Source: Phocaeicola plebeius (GTDB lineage Bacteria; Bacteroidota; Bacteroidia; Bacteroidales; Bacteroidaceae). Taken from it: a DNA stretch of 64,000 nucleotides. The stretch lies in assembly GCF_003437535.1 (NCBI RefSeq), contig NZ_QSQT01000002.1, positions 181,205 through 245,204 on the forward strand. Direction: 5' to 3'. The notes below the pieces were generated by a model that searched no databases, was not told the DNA's origin, and saw nothing but the letters and a program-made list of their open reading frames with translations. The position numbers and the translations under genes are program-made. Positions 18,141-27,667 of this stretch are shown piece by piece; the stretch's first letter is position 1, and the number at the start of each line of letters is the position of its first letter.

Positions 18141-19205
18141 TTACTGTTTAACGTAACATTCTACATTCATTCCGGCTCTCAAGCGTTGCAAATCTTCCGG
18201 GCGGTTGTTTTCCGTAAACTCGATACGGACTGGGATGCGCTGTTCTACCTTTACGAAGTTGCCCGCCGAGTTATTTTGTGGAATAAGTGAATAGGAAGCT
18301 CCGGTAGCATCCGAAATAGAAGCAATACGTCCCTCAAACTTCACATCAGGAATAGCATCTACTCTTACTTCCACCAGCTGATTTCTCTTCATGTCGGTAG
18401 TCTGAGTTTCTTTGTAGTTGGCAATGACCCATTTCTCCGTACCATCTACCAGAGTTACTAAGGCTTGTCCGGGCTGAACTAACTCTCCTTCATGGATGTT
18501 TTTTCGTCCGGTCACCCCGTCTGTAGTAGCCAGAATCACTGTATAAGAGAGGTTTAGTTTGGCCAGGTTGAGCGCTGCCTCTGCCAGTTTGATGGCCGAT
18601 TCATTCTGTTCCAGGCGCTGGGTCTGTTCCTGCTTCTGGAGCAAAGTCGATTGCTTCTGGCGTAACAGCTGTTCATAGCGTGCCTGTGTCGCTTCGTAAT
18701 CCGTTTTTACCCGGTCGAATTGCTGAGGGGTAACGGCTTCTTCTTTCAGCAATTCCTGATAACGTTTGTAATCCGTCTGAGCATTTTGCAGACGAATACG
18801 CTGCTCATCAATGGCTGCATCCGTTACGAGGATGTTGTTCTGTGTGGTGTTGATAGTGGTATGCATGGCACTCTTTCCGGCCAGTGCATTGCGATAGTCG
18901 GCTTCGGCTTGTGCCACTTTCAGACGGTATTCCGTATCTTCTATGATGGCCAGGGTATCTCCTTTTTTCACAGTCTGATATTCCTCAAAACAGATTTTTT
19001 TGATGAAGCCCTGTACCCGTGTGCTGACAGGAGTCAGGTGTTGCTTCACCTGGGCATTGTCTGTATATTCCACATTACCTAAATGGATAAATTTGCCGCA
19101 AACCCAGCTGATACCGGCTACGAGGACCAGCAGTATAAAGAAATTAGAAATAGCTCTTTTTTTGTTTCGCATCATATATTTTTTCGTTTTTGTGTAAATA
19201 TGCAT
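18141..19205 (-). CDS. HlyD/EmrA-family membrane-fusion protein
   Basis: This 354-residue periplasmic adaptor has one N-terminal transmembrane helix (about residues 19-37), a lipoyl/beta-barrel core (VEYTDNAQVKQHLTPVSTRVQGFI, then GDTLAIIEDTEY) and a coiled-coil hairpin of about residues 95-205 rich in Gln/Glu/Arg. VTGRKNIHEGELVQPGQALVTLV is the second lipoyl half. It links the MFS pump to TolC. It starts 4 bp after the tolC stop; an internal ATG at 19175 is an alternative start. Confidence 0.9.
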   Translation of the reverse strand: MHIYTKTKKYMMRNKKRAISNFFILLVLVAGISWVCGKFIHLGNVEYTDNAQVKQHLTPVSTRVQGFIKKICFEEYQTVKKGDTLAIIEDTEYRLKVAQAEADYRNALAGKSAMHTTINTTQNNILVTDAAIDEQRIRLQNAQTDYKRYQELLKEEAVTPQQFDRVKTDYEATQARYEQLLRQKQSTLLQKQEQTQRLEQNESAIKLAEAALNLAKLNLSYTVILATTDGVTGRKNIHEGELVQPGQALVTLVDGTEKWVIANYKETQTTDMKRNQLVEVRVDAIPDVKFEGRIASISDATGASYSLIPQNNSAGNFVKVEQRIPVRIEFTENNRPEDLQRLRAGMNVECYVKQ

Positions 19206-19209
19206 TTCA

Positions 19210-20517
19210 TTAAAGTGTTCCCGTAATTTTTTTCAGCAGGTAATATTGATACAATATACCTATCTGGTAGTTGGCCAGCTGCAATTCCATATCCAGCTGC
19301 ATGTTGCTGGCATCCAGCATATCGGTAATCAGTGACAGGCCGTTCAAGTAACGTTGCCGCACGATGCGGAAGTTTTCATGCGTCAGCTGTACGCTTTTTT
19401 GCTGGGTATTCAGTCTAACGTAAGCTTCATTCAGGTTTACGTACGCTTCGTGTACCTTGTTCTCTATTTCTTCCTTGACCAGCTGGTAATTCTTTTCTGC
19501 TTTTGAGGTGGCTATCCGTGCCTGTTTCAGCTTCTTCTTGCTTTTGAACAAAGCATCCAGATTGTACGAGATACCTACTCCGGCAAACCAGTAGTTGAAG
19601 TTGTTGTTCAATGGCGGAACTTCTATCAGAATCGGCCCATTAAACTCATTAGTTGCCGTCAGACTGATGTGAGGTCTGCGTTCCGAACGAATCAGGTTCT
19701 GCTGGTTGTGGGTCAGCTTGATTTCCGTGTGTGCCTGCTGGAGTTCAGGAGATTCCTGAGAAGCTTCCATCCAGGTCGCTTCATGCTGTTTGTCCACATT
19801 GATACGGAACAGTGCCGTGGAGTCGGGTACAATATGTATCGAAGGGTCCAGTCCGATAGTAGTCGTCAGCTTGTGGTTCAAGACATTGAGCCTGTTGATA
19901 GTAGAAGTCAGGCCTAATTGCAGATTCTGCAACTGTAGTTCATAACGGGTAATGTCACTCTTCAGTGCCGTACCCTGTTGATAGGCTGCCCGCATATCCT
20001 TCACCAATAGATGTGTCTGCTCAATGTTCTTCTCGTAGACCGTCTGTTGATTTCTCAGCTGGAACAAATCAAGGTAATATCCCAACAGCATGAAGCGCAA
20101 ATCCTGCTGGTTGTTTTGATAAGTCTGTTGTGCCAGTTGCTGTTGCAGTTTCGCTTTCTGGATGTTGGCGTTGATACTTCCTCCGGCGTAGATAGTCTGT
20201 GAGGCCTTGAGTACAAAAGAATTGCCGAAATGCGGCATGTCGGCATGTATGCCGTTACTGAAATCCCGGTCTGTCATGCAGCCGTCGCCAATGTAGTTGA
20301 GGTCCACTTGTGCCCGAATGGAGGGCAGTTTGGCATTTTTAGCCACTTTTACTGCCTGTGTTGTTTCGTCAATGGCCAGCGAATGAAGCTGGATGCTTTT
20401 GCTGTTTTGGTCAGCCAGTTGAAACAAGTCCTCAATGGTTATCACTTGTTCTTGTGCGGCGGCTGTGTAAATAAAAAAAGAAAGAACTCCAATAGTTGAA
20501 ACTAATCTTTTACCCAT
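19210..20517 (-). CDS. TolC-family outer-membrane efflux protein
   Basis: This protein of about 435 residues forms the outer-membrane channel of the efflux system. It has a signal peptide (MGKRLVSTIGVLSFFIYTAAAQ), two TolC-type repeats with long helices (ITIEDLFQLADQNSKSIQLHSL; later LKQARIATSKAEKNYQLVKEEI) and the usual length. The start at 20517 is preferred over 20550 because a -7 element ends at 20565 and would leave almost no leader for the longer form. It is the first gene of the operon, divergent from an AraC regulator. Confidence 0.9.
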   Translation of the reverse strand: MGKRLVSTIGVLSFFIYTAAAQEQVITIEDLFQLADQNSKSIQLHSLAIDETTQAVKVAKNAKLPSIRAQVDLNYIGDGCMTDRDFSNGIHADMPHFGNSFVLKASQTIYAGGSINANIQKAKLQQQLAQQTYQNNQQDLRFMLLGYYLDLFQLRNQQTVYEKNIEQTHLLVKDMRAAYQQGTALKSDITRYELQLQNLQLGLTSTINRLNVLNHKLTTTIGLDPSIHIVPDSTALFRINVDKQHEATWMEASQESPELQQAHTEIKLTHNQQNLIRSERRPHISLTATNEFNGPILIEVPPLNNNFNYWFAGVGISYNLDALFKSKKKLKQARIATSKAEKNYQLVKEEIENKVHEAYVNLNEAYVRLNTQQKSVQLTHENFRIVRQRYLNGLSLITDMLDASNMQLDMELQLANYQIGILYQYYLLKKITGTL

Positions 20518-20562
20518 TATTCTTTTTGTGTTGAAAATACCTTTAGCCATTTTATTTGGCTG

Positions 20563-20622
20563 TGCAAAATTAAACCATTATTTTTAGGCTGAATTTGCGG
20601 TTTATGCAAAAAGATTACCATT
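20563..20622. promoter_or_regulatory. Direct-repeat operator candidate between tolC and araC genes, with tolC -7 box
   Basis: Two direct repeats TGCAAAA-n4/5-ACCATT begin at 20563 and 20605, 42 bp apart (four helical turns), a layout typical of AraC-family dimer sites. On the minus strand TAATTTTG (plus-strand 20565-20572) is the likely -7 element of the efflux operon, overlapping the first repeat. A weaker TGAATTTG on the plus strand near 20590 may serve the araC gene. Confidence 0.5.
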
Positions 20623-20640
20623 TTAAGCCATCCTCAGAGA

Positions 20641-21447
20641 ATGAATCAGGAACAGGAAAGCTATATTTCGCTGATAAAGCAGACGAGTAAGGAGACCATC
20701 CGTATCAAGAAAACCGGATGGGAAGAAATTAAATTGCCGGGCCATGCACATGAAAAGTGCCAGATTATCTATACCCTTTCCGGCACGTTGCATGTACAGA
20801 TAGGTTCCACAAGCTATTTTGTGCCAGAGAAGCACATCGCTTGGATACCCGGCTGTACGGAGCATGAATTGTCCAGCAAGAACCGGCAGGTGTCACTGGT
20901 TATTTTCTATCTGTCGCTGGATGCGGATGACAAGGATACCGCCTTGAAAGAATTCTCCATTTATCATACCAACTCCTTCATTGCAGAGAACTTGAAATTT
21001 ATTGCTTCCAAGGGGACGGAGATAGAACAGGCTGATTCTCCCGATTTGTATGCCTTTGCACTCAGCTTTTTCAAACTGCTGCCTTCCATCAGCCAGGATA
21101 TGGGCTTCTTGTTGAAGATGCTGGCCATTCCCAATGATGCACGTTTGCATCCTATTCTGGCCTATCTGCAGGAGCATTTGCATGAGAATTTGAAGATGCC
21201 GCAACTGGCTGCTCGTTTCGGATTCTCTGTGCGCAACCTGAGTCGTTTGTTCAATGAGTCGGGTATACGTTTCAGCTATTATGTGAACAATCTGAGAATC
21301 ATGCGGGCTATCGAGCTTTTTGCCGATGGGGGAAGGACCATGCAGCAGATTGCATACGAAGTAGGTTTTGCCACTCCCAACCATTTCAATCGTGTGTTCC
21401 GCCAGATTACAGGCGTATCACCTAATGCTTTTGTAAAAAATGACTGA
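20641..21447 (+). CDS. AraC-family transcriptional regulator
   Basis: This 268-residue cytosolic regulator has an N-terminal cupin (LPGHAHEKCQIIYTLSGTLHVQIG, residues about 35-95) and a C-terminal double helix-turn-helix (LKMPQLAARFGFSVRNLSRLF ... MQQIAYEVGFATPNHFNRVFRQITGVSP). It is divergent from the TolC-HlyD-MFS operon, with direct-repeat sites in between, so it probably controls that operon and possibly itself. The inducing ligand is unknown. Confidence 0.92.
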   Translation: MNQEQESYISLIKQTSKETIRIKKTGWEEIKLPGHAHEKCQIIYTLSGTLHVQIGSTSYFVPEKHIAWIPGCTEHELSSKNRQVSLVIFYLSLDADDKDTALKEFSIYHTNSFIAENLKFIASKGTEIEQADSPDLYAFALSFFKLLPSISQDMGFLLKMLAIPNDARLHPILAYLQEHLHENLKMPQLAARFGFSVRNLSRLFNESGIRFSYYVNNLRIMRAIELFADGGRTMQQIAYEVGFATPNHFNRVFRQITGVSPNAFVKND

Positions 21448-21490
21448 GTCCCTTTCTCTGCCTGAAACAGGACAAAAGAAAAGGACTCAG
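21444..21490. terminator. Bidirectional hairpin between araC and manA
   Basis: CTGAGTCCCTTTCT (21444-21457) pairs with AGAAAAGGACTCAG (21477-21490), one mismatch, between convergent genes. It overlaps the end of the araC coding sequence and lacks a strong T-run. Confidence 0.55.
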
Positions 21491-21513
21491 CAATAAGTAT
21501 AAATCAAATCAGA

Positions 21514-22485
21514 TTATACGTAAGTTTCCAGGAAAGATACTTCTCCTTCCGGTACAACTTCCAGGTTCTGGGTAGTAGCCGGGAACAATACTGATTCACC
21601 TGCTTTTACGCTGATGCGGTTGCCTTCGTTGTCAGTAACGGTGCAGGCTCCCTTCATGCAGATGTAAATGACAAACGAATCCAGTTCGCTATAGTCCATG
21701 TTCATGGTTTCTGTCAGGTTATAAACAGAAGTGGTGAAGTACGGACAGCTTACCAGTTCCACTGGTTCGTCTTTACGCGGTTCATAGTGCGTACGATAAT
21801 CATCAGATACAGTATAGTCGATGGCATCTTTTGAAAGTTCCGTATGCAGTTCACGCAAGTTACCGTTCTTGTCTCTGCGGTTGAAGTCGTAAATACGGTA
21901 CGTGATGTTGGAAGTCTGCTGTATTTCTGCCAGGAAACATCCGGCTCCGATACTGTGGATACGTCCTGCCGGCAAGAAGAATACATCGCCCGGCTGTACG
22001 TCATATTTGTCGAGGGCATCACAAATTGTATTGTTTTCAATCATGTCGGCATATTCCTGCGGAGTAATCTGTTTTTTCAAACCTGAATACAGGTGTGCCT
22101 GTCCGCCGGTATTGTCGATGATATACCACATTTCTGTTTTACCCATAGACTGGTGGCGCTTCATGGCCAGTTCATCGTCAGGGTGTACCTGAATAGACAA
22201 ATCCTGCTTGGCGTCAATAAACTTGATAAGCAAAGGGAACTTGCCCTGGAATCGCTTGTAGTTTTCTTCTCCTACCAGCTTTCCTTTATATTCTTCCATC
22301 AGCTGAGTCAGGTTCTTGCCGGCATCTGCACCTTCTGCTACTACAGATTCGTCGCCCGGTACGTCTGAGATTTCCCAGCTTTCTCCCACTTGTTCCTGCT
22401 GACAGTCCAGTTGTTTAAAAGGAATAATACGCTCTCCTCCCCAAAGGGTCGATTTTAAAATAGGTTTGAATTTCAAAGGATACAT
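21514..22485 (-). CDS. manA: Mannose-6-phosphate isomerase, class I
   Basis: This 323-residue zinc enzyme interconverts mannose-6-phosphate and fructose-6-phosphate. The metal-binding cupin motif is seen in SIQVHPDDELAMKRH, followed by GKTEMWYII, and PAGRIHSIGAGC with the second His. It has the short length of the Bacteroidetes/Firmicutes-type enzyme. It supplies GDP-mannose/fucose precursors for capsule and glycoproteins. A -7 element (TATTTTTG, minus strand, 22509-22516) lies 24 bp upstream. Confidence 0.95.
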   Translation of the reverse strand: MYPLKFKPILKSTLWGGERIIPFKQLDCQQEQVGESWEISDVPGDESVVAEGADAGKNLTQLMEEYKGKLVGEENYKRFQGKFPLLIKFIDAKQDLSIQVHPDDELAMKRHQSMGKTEMWYIIDNTGGQAHLYSGLKKQITPQEYADMIENNTICDALDKYDVQPGDVFFLPAGRIHSIGAGCFLAEIQQTSNITYRIYDFNRRDKNGNLRELHTELSKDAIDYTVSDDYRTHYEPRKDEPVELVSCPYFTTSVYNLTETMNMDYSELDSFVIYICMKGACTVTDNEGNRISVKAGESVLFPATTQNLEVVPEGEVSFLETYV

Positions 22486-22508
22486 AATCTTATTTATTTT
22501 GGTCTGTA

Positions 22509-22516
22509 CAAAAATA
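22509..22516 (-). promoter_or_regulatory. manA promoter -7 element
   Basis: On the minus strand this reads TATTTTTG, a full match to TAnnTTTG. No clear -33 box. Confidence 0.6.
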
Positions 22517-22700
22517 GGAAAAACTATGATTATACCTTATATAATTGGGGAGAAAAAGAAGATATGAAGTATTCTTTTGATTTCTCAAATCAGAAATACA
22601 AACGTAATCTTTGCGTAAATGAAATGTACATCTCATGAAGTTCTGCTGTAACATAAACACTCCATCTTTGCAACGGAAAAAAGAAATGCATGAATAGATT

Positions 22701-25391
22701 ATGAGATTAGGTTTTAAGGAGATTGTTTTTGTTTCAGGTTTCTTAGCTTGTTCTACTATGCCGATGGTAGCAGAGACTATAAAAGGTACCATTGTAGACA
22801 AGCAGACTAAAGAACCATTGACGGGAGCTACCGTACAAGTGCTTGGAAGTACAGTAGGGGCTGTAGCCGATCTTGACGGAAATTATATTTTGGATGTCCC
22901 CGGTGGAGTATATGACCTTGTGGTGAAATACGTGGGATACACCGACATTAAGGCTGGGGCTGTAAAAGCAAAAGGCAAAGATGTGGTGCTGAACTTTGAG
23001 ATGGAAAGCGATGCACAAGCCTTGAGTGAAGTCTCCGTTGTTGCACGTAAAAACCTGGAAGGGGAACGTGCGTTGAGCATGGAACGCCAGAAAGCCACTG
23101 TAGCTATTGAAAACCTTGGGGCAAAAGAAATGAGCGTGAAAGGTATCAGTAATGTACAGGAAGGCGTGAAGAAAATAACCGGTATCTCGATTGCCAGTGC
23201 AGGACAGCTGATTGTGCGCGGATTGGGTGACCGATATAGTACGACTACCTTGAACGGACTGCCGATTGCTTCCCCGAATCCGGATAACAAACTGATTCCT
23301 TTGGATTTGTTTCCTTCAAGTACGGTACGGAACATAACGGTCAGTAAGGTATATGAAGCTGGAACTTTTGCAGATTATTCAGGAGCACACATTGACATCA
23401 GTACCAAAGAAAATACCGGAAAAGACTTTTTCTCCATCGGTTTCAATACAGGAGGTCGGTTCAATACAATTTTCCAGGATTTCTATAAAATGGATCAGCA
23501 GTATTCCTTGTTCCGTAATCCGGGCATTAATCAGAAATACATTGACATGCCTAAGGCGGATTTTTCAACTGCCATTGCGAAGGAAAATCCTTTTCATACA
23601 ACCTTCGATGTGAATAAGAGTACAAGTCTTCCGGAATTTGGCGGTAATATAGCCGGCGGAAAGAACTGGGATGTAAATGGACAGAATCTGAGTCTGTTGG
23701 CCGCGTTGAGTGCAAGCAATACCAATGAAACCACAAAAGATGCTTTTTATCGCACACTTGAAGCCGGAGGTACGACTCTCGACCAGTTTAATTACGACAG
23801 TTACCGTCAGGAACTGAAACTGGCAGGACTTGGTAACCTGGCTTATACACTTAGAGAGGCCGACCGTATTGGGTACACCTTCTTCTATGCACGTAACGCG
23901 GAGAATACCTACATGTTGCGACAAGGAGAAGACTATGAAGACAATGAACTGATAGGTAACAACTCTGTAACTCATATTTATACCCTTCAAAATCATCAGC
24001 TGAATGGACACCATGAGTTTGGACAGCAGTGGGATTTGAACTGGAGCGGTTCTTATAGCAAGACTTCCAGTGAGGAGCCTGACCGCAGACAGGTGATGTT
24101 TGAAAAGGCTGGTAACTCTCTGGAACTGTTCGACCTGAACAAGCAGGAGAATATGCGTTATTTCGGCTCGCTGAATGAAGAAGAATGGGTGGGCGATTTG
24201 CGAAGCTCTTATCGCTATGGTGACAATAACCTGATACGCATGGGAGCTACTTACAAAGACAAGAGCCGTACGTTCCGTTCTACCCGTTTCTACTATGATG
24301 TAAGCCGTTTCAATCCTGAAATAGAGGATATTTACCGGACTTCCAGCTTTATGGGATATGATAATATTGCCAATGGAGACATTGCTATAATCCGTGACCA
24401 GCAGCCGAAAGACCAGTATGATGCCGGACACTCCATCTATGCCGGATTTATTGATGCGGAATATTATCCGACGGCCAATTTCCTGGTGAATATCGGAGTG
24501 CGTTATGAATACAGTCACCAGTGGGTAAATTATGCGACAGACGGAGGTGAAGCCAAACGGAATGAGGTGAACTGTCATGACTTCTTTCCGGCCATGAACT
24601 TGAAATATACAGTGAACGATGCCAACAGCCTGCGCTTCTCGTTCTCACGTACGGTAACGCGTCCGTCATTCATTGAAATGGCTCCTTTCCTCTATCAGGA
24701 ATCGTATGGAGCAGCCATGATTCGAGGTAATGCAGAATTGAAGAATGGATATAACTACAATATCGACTTGCGCTATGAACGCTTTGACCAGCAGAACAGC
24801 AACAATATGTTCTCTATTACGGGTTATGCGAAAATCCTGGAAGACCCGATTGAACGTACACAGACCTTGTCGGGTGGTGCGGCTGTTCACTCTTTCCAGA
24901 ATGCAGATACGGGTGTGGCTGCCGGAGTGGAAGTGGAATTCCGTAGAGAATTGTTCCGCGACTTCCGCGTAGGAGCCAATGCTTCTTACATGTACACCAA
25001 CGTACAATTGCCGGAAGGTGGAGCCTATACCAACGCACAGCGTTCCCTGCAGGGTGCTTCTCCTTACCTGGTGAATGCGGATATCAGCTATGCTCCTAAG
25101 TTTAAGAACGATACACAGCTGACTGCTACGCTGCTCTATAACCTGCAAGGACCACGCATTCATGCGGTAGGTATTTCCGGATTGGGCGACGTGAAACAGG
25201 AAGACTTGCATACGCTGGATTTCGTAGCCACTTACAAACTGAATGACCACTGGAACTTTAAGTTGCAGATGACCGACTTGCTGAACCAGGACATCGTGTT
25301 CAAGCAGGAAGTGAAAGACGGCAGAAAGCTGGAAGTGGAACGCTACGGAAGAGGAACTACCTTTGAGTTAGGTTTTAGCTATACATTATAA
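22701..25391 (+). CDS. TonB-dependent outer-membrane receptor (no SusD partner)
   Basis: This 896-residue receptor has a signal peptide, a carboxypeptidase-regulatory-like domain (IKGTIVDKQTKEPLTGATVQVLG..., residues about 25-110), a plug (KKITGISIASAGQLIVRGLGDRYSTTTLNGLP) and a 22-strand-type barrel ending in FELGFSYTL. The plug motif RGLGDRYSTTTLNG recalls the OAR/TonB group rather than SusC. No SusD follows; the next gene is a beta-helix lipoprotein, and the two probably act together. The substrate is unknown. It has about 215 bp of upstream non-coding sequence with only degenerate -7 matches. Confidence 0.9.
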   Translation: MRLGFKEIVFVSGFLACSTMPMVAETIKGTIVDKQTKEPLTGATVQVLGSTVGAVADLDGNYILDVPGGVYDLVVKYVGYTDIKAGAVKAKGKDVVLNFEMESDAQALSEVSVVARKNLEGERALSMERQKATVAIENLGAKEMSVKGISNVQEGVKKITGISIASAGQLIVRGLGDRYSTTTLNGLPIASPNPDNKLIPLDLFPSSTVRNITVSKVYEAGTFADYSGAHIDISTKENTGKDFFSIGFNTGGRFNTIFQDFYKMDQQYSLFRNPGINQKYIDMPKADFSTAIAKENPFHTTFDVNKSTSLPEFGGNIAGGKNWDVNGQNLSLLAALSASNTNETTKDAFYRTLEAGGTTLDQFNYDSYRQELKLAGLGNLAYTLREADRIGYTFFYARNAENTYMLRQGEDYEDNELIGNNSVTHIYTLQNHQLNGHHEFGQQWDLNWSGSYSKTSSEEPDRRQVMFEKAGNSLELFDLNKQENMRYFGSLNEEEWVGDLRSSYRYGDNNLIRMGATYKDKSRTFRSTRFYYDVSRFNPEIEDIYRTSSFMGYDNIANGDIAIIRDQQPKDQYDAGHSIYAGFIDAEYYPTANFLVNIGVRYEYSHQWVNYATDGGEAKRNEVNCHDFFPAMNLKYTVNDANSLRFSFSRTVTRPSFIEMAPFLYQESYGAAMIRGNAELKNGYNYNIDLRYERFDQQNSNNMFSITGYAKILEDPIERTQTLSGGAAVHSFQNADTGVAAGVEVEFRRELFRDFRVGANASYMYTNVQLPEGGAYTNAQRSLQGASPYLVNADISYAPKFKNDTQLTATLLYNLQGPRIHAVGISGLGDVKQEDLHTLDFVATYKLNDHWNFKLQMTDLLNQDIVFKQEVKDGRKLEVERYGRGTTFELGFSYTL

Positions 25392-25447
25392 AAATTCATA
25401 AAGGAAAAAATTGAACACTATCTAAACTTTTTATTAACGAGAAAAGT

Positions 25448-26731
25448 ATGAAAACAATGAACTTGAAATTTATGTCGATGGCTGCAATCGCTGCTATGAC
25501 TTTGTGTACTGCTTGTAGTGAAGATGACAACACTCCGAATCCGGAACCTCCTGTTGCAGATGCGTATTCTTCTGAGTTGTTCTTGACTGCAGCAAACAAT
25601 AACGCAATCAATTATAATTTCAGCAATACATTTACAAACAAATTTGTCGGTACGATTGACGGTGGAGCCGACATGACGAAGGTAGATAATTTCTTTGACG
25701 CAGCTGCATATCGCGGTGCTGTTCCTGCTAATAATGACTGGACAGCCGGATGGATTCGTACAAGCGGTAACGGTGATGAAACAAGCGCAAACGCAGTAGA
25801 AACATTGACAGGTACTCTGACAACAAATAAAACACTGGAAGCAAATAAAGTATATGCACTTAGCGGTGACTATATTGTGAAGACTGGTGCTACACTGACT
25901 ATCCAGGAAGGTGTGAAAATCGTAGCTAAGACTGGTGATGAGTCAGTAGATTATATCTTGGTACAGCAGGGTGCTAAAATCGAAGCTGTAGGAACAAAAG
26001 AGAATCCGATTATCATGACCTCAGATAAGAAAGAATCTGGTGCATGGGGCGGTCTGCACATATGCGGTAAAGCTCATACCAATGCAGAAGGTGGTGCCGG
26101 TAAATCTGAAATCGGTAATGCAGCTTATGGAGGTTCTGCTGACAATGATAACTCTGGTACACTGAAATATATTCGTCTGGAAAATACCGGATATGCATTG
26201 GACTCTGAACATGAAGCAAACGGTATTTCTTTCTATGGCGTAGGTAACGGTACTACAGTAGAATACGTACAGGCTTACAATGGTTCTGACGACGGTTTTG
26301 AATTCTTCGGTGGTAGCGTTGACGTGAAACACATGGTAGTGACCAACTGTAGCGATGACTCTTTCGACTGGACTGAAGGATGGAACGGACGTGGTCAGTT
26401 CCTGGTAGCTTATCAGGAAGCAAAAGAAACACTCGGATTTGATTGTGACTGCTTGATGGAATGCGATAACAATGGTAAGAACTTTGCAGCCACTCCGGTA
26501 GCTTGTCCTACTTTGGCTAACCTGACCTTGATTGGTAACGGCGGTGAGAAACAAGGTGTTCGCTTGCGTGCCGGTACACAAGTGAAGATGTACAATGCCC
26601 TGATTTCTGGTAAAGGAAAATGCTTGACAACTGAAACTACAGAAACAGAAAAGGCATTGGTAGACGGTACATCTGTATTGAACTACGTAACTTTGGCTAC
26701 GGATATTGAATGTAACGGTGCTGAAGAATAA
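25448..26731 (+). CDS. Beta-helix lipoprotein paired with the TonB receptor
   Basis: This 427-residue lipoprotein has a lipobox with Cys23 (LCTAC). After a low-complexity linker, residues about 130-400 form a single-stranded right-handed beta-helix with many Gly/Asn turns (GDYIVKTGATLTIQEGVKIVAK; GAWGGLHICGKAHTN; NGSDDGFEFFGGSVDVKHMVV; CSDDSFDWTEGWNGRGQFL). Repeated DDGFEFFGG / DDSFDWTEGW acidic loops could bind metal ions or a ligand (inference). The receptor gene is 56 bp upstream, so they form an operon. No enzymatic motif is recognised. Confidence 0.8.
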   Translation: MKTMNLKFMSMAAIAAMTLCTACSEDDNTPNPEPPVADAYSSELFLTAANNNAINYNFSNTFTNKFVGTIDGGADMTKVDNFFDAAAYRGAVPANNDWTAGWIRTSGNGDETSANAVETLTGTLTTNKTLEANKVYALSGDYIVKTGATLTIQEGVKIVAKTGDESVDYILVQQGAKIEAVGTKENPIIMTSDKKESGAWGGLHICGKAHTNAEGGAGKSEIGNAAYGGSADNDNSGTLKYIRLENTGYALDSEHEANGISFYGVGNGTTVEYVQAYNGSDDGFEFFGGSVDVKHMVVTNCSDDSFDWTEGWNGRGQFLVAYQEAKETLGFDCDCLMECDNNGKNFAATPVACPTLANLTLIGNGGEKQGVRLRAGTQVKMYNALISGKGKCLTTETTETEKALVDGTSVLNYVTLATDIECNGAEE

Positions 26732-26755
26732 GAAATAGATTTCATTTGATTGATG

Positions 26756-26797
26756 GCGGTCTGTCGGGAGAAATGGCTCGGCAGACCGCTCTTTTTT
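26756..26797. terminator. Intrinsic terminator, bidirectional
   Basis: GCGGTCTG (from 26756) pairs with CAGACCGC (26782-26789), extended by TCG/CGG, followed by a T-run to 26797. It ends the TonB-lipoprotein operon and may serve yaaA on the other strand. Confidence 0.85.
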
Positions 26798-27554
26798 ATT
26801 GGAGAATGAAATGCATTTTTCCGTCTTCTTCTCCGTGATAGGAAAAGCCTTCCCATTCAAAGTCTTTCAGTTGTTCCGGATGTACTATCCGGTTTTTCAG
26901 GATGAAGCGGGTCATCTCGCCACGGCACATTTTGGCGTAGATAACTACCGTGGTAGGTTTCCCGTTTTTCAGGGTGTAGAACTCGGGCGTAACGACCTGT
27001 ACTTCCCGGCAGACTTTTTCCCAGTCGAACAAGTCTTTCATTTCACCACTGGCCAGGTTGACAAGAATGCCTCCTTGTTGCCGGATGGCATCAATGAAAT
27101 AGTCCGTCAACAAAGGGCGCCAGTATTCAAACATGGTTTTCCGCTCGTGTTCCGGCAATCGTACATTGCCTTCCAATCGGTAATTCTGAATACTGTCCAG
27201 CGGGCGGAGCAATCCGTATAAGAAAGAGGTAATCAACAAATGCTGCTGGGCATACCGGAAATCTTCTGCGGTAAAGTCTGCCGGATGGATACGCTTGAAC
27301 ACGATGCCTGTGTAGGCTAGAAGAGCCGGCAGGGCAGGAGTTTCCGGTGAAAGGAACTCGTGGTAGCGCAGGTAGTTTTCGGCTGCTAACTTCGGATTCA
27401 CTTTCAGCATCTGGGCCAGTTCTTCGGCAGTAAACTGGGTCATGTACAAGGCGTTTTCGCGGGCCTCTTTCAGAAAATGAGGAGTAGTGGTTTCTGGATA
27501 TGGAGTTTTGCTACGTGCGGTCATGGTCTTGGCACACGAGATAAATGTCATCAT
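26796..27554 (-). CDS. yaaA: Peroxide stress protein YaaA (DUF328)
   Basis: This 252-residue protein shows the YaaA pattern: MMTFISCAKTM at the start, AYTGIVFKRIHP, YGLLRPLDSIQNYRLEG, LVNLASGEM, and VVIYAKMCRGEMTRFI. E. coli YaaA limits free iron under peroxide stress and binds DNA bulges. It is divergent from a TlpA-like gene with overlapping promoters between them. Confidence 0.93.
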   Translation of the reverse strand: MMTFISCAKTMTARSKTPYPETTTPHFLKEARENALYMTQFTAEELAQMLKVNPKLAAENYLRYHEFLSPETPALPALLAYTGIVFKRIHPADFTAEDFRYAQQHLLITSFLYGLLRPLDSIQNYRLEGNVRLPEHERKTMFEYWRPLLTDYFIDAIRQQGGILVNLASGEMKDLFDWEKVCREVQVVTPEFYTLKNGKPTTVVIYAKMCRGEMTRFILKNRIVHPEQLKDFEWEGFSYHGEEDGKMHFILQ

Positions 27555-27585
27555 ACGCGCTCTTGTTTTTCGTTAAAACTATTTA

Positions 27586-27633
27586 CAAAGATAGATTCCT
27601 TGGCGGATTTTCCAGCGGTTTACGGTATATTTG
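27586..27633. promoter_or_regulatory. Divergent yaaA / tlpA promoters
   Basis: On the minus strand 27586-27593 reads TATCTTTG, giving yaaA a leader of about 30 nt. On the plus strand 27626-27633 reads TATATTTG for the TlpA-like gene, with a TTGG at 27600-27603 as a possible -33 box at slightly long spacing (23 bp). Confidence 0.6.
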
Positions 27634-27667
27634 TCAGGGTTTAACATTTTATAGAAAGGAAAGAACA

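Noticed and set aside
22701..25391. Calling this a third SusC/SusD pair
   Set aside because: No SusD follows and the plug and barrel motifs differ from SusC; the neighbour is a beta-helix lipoprotein.
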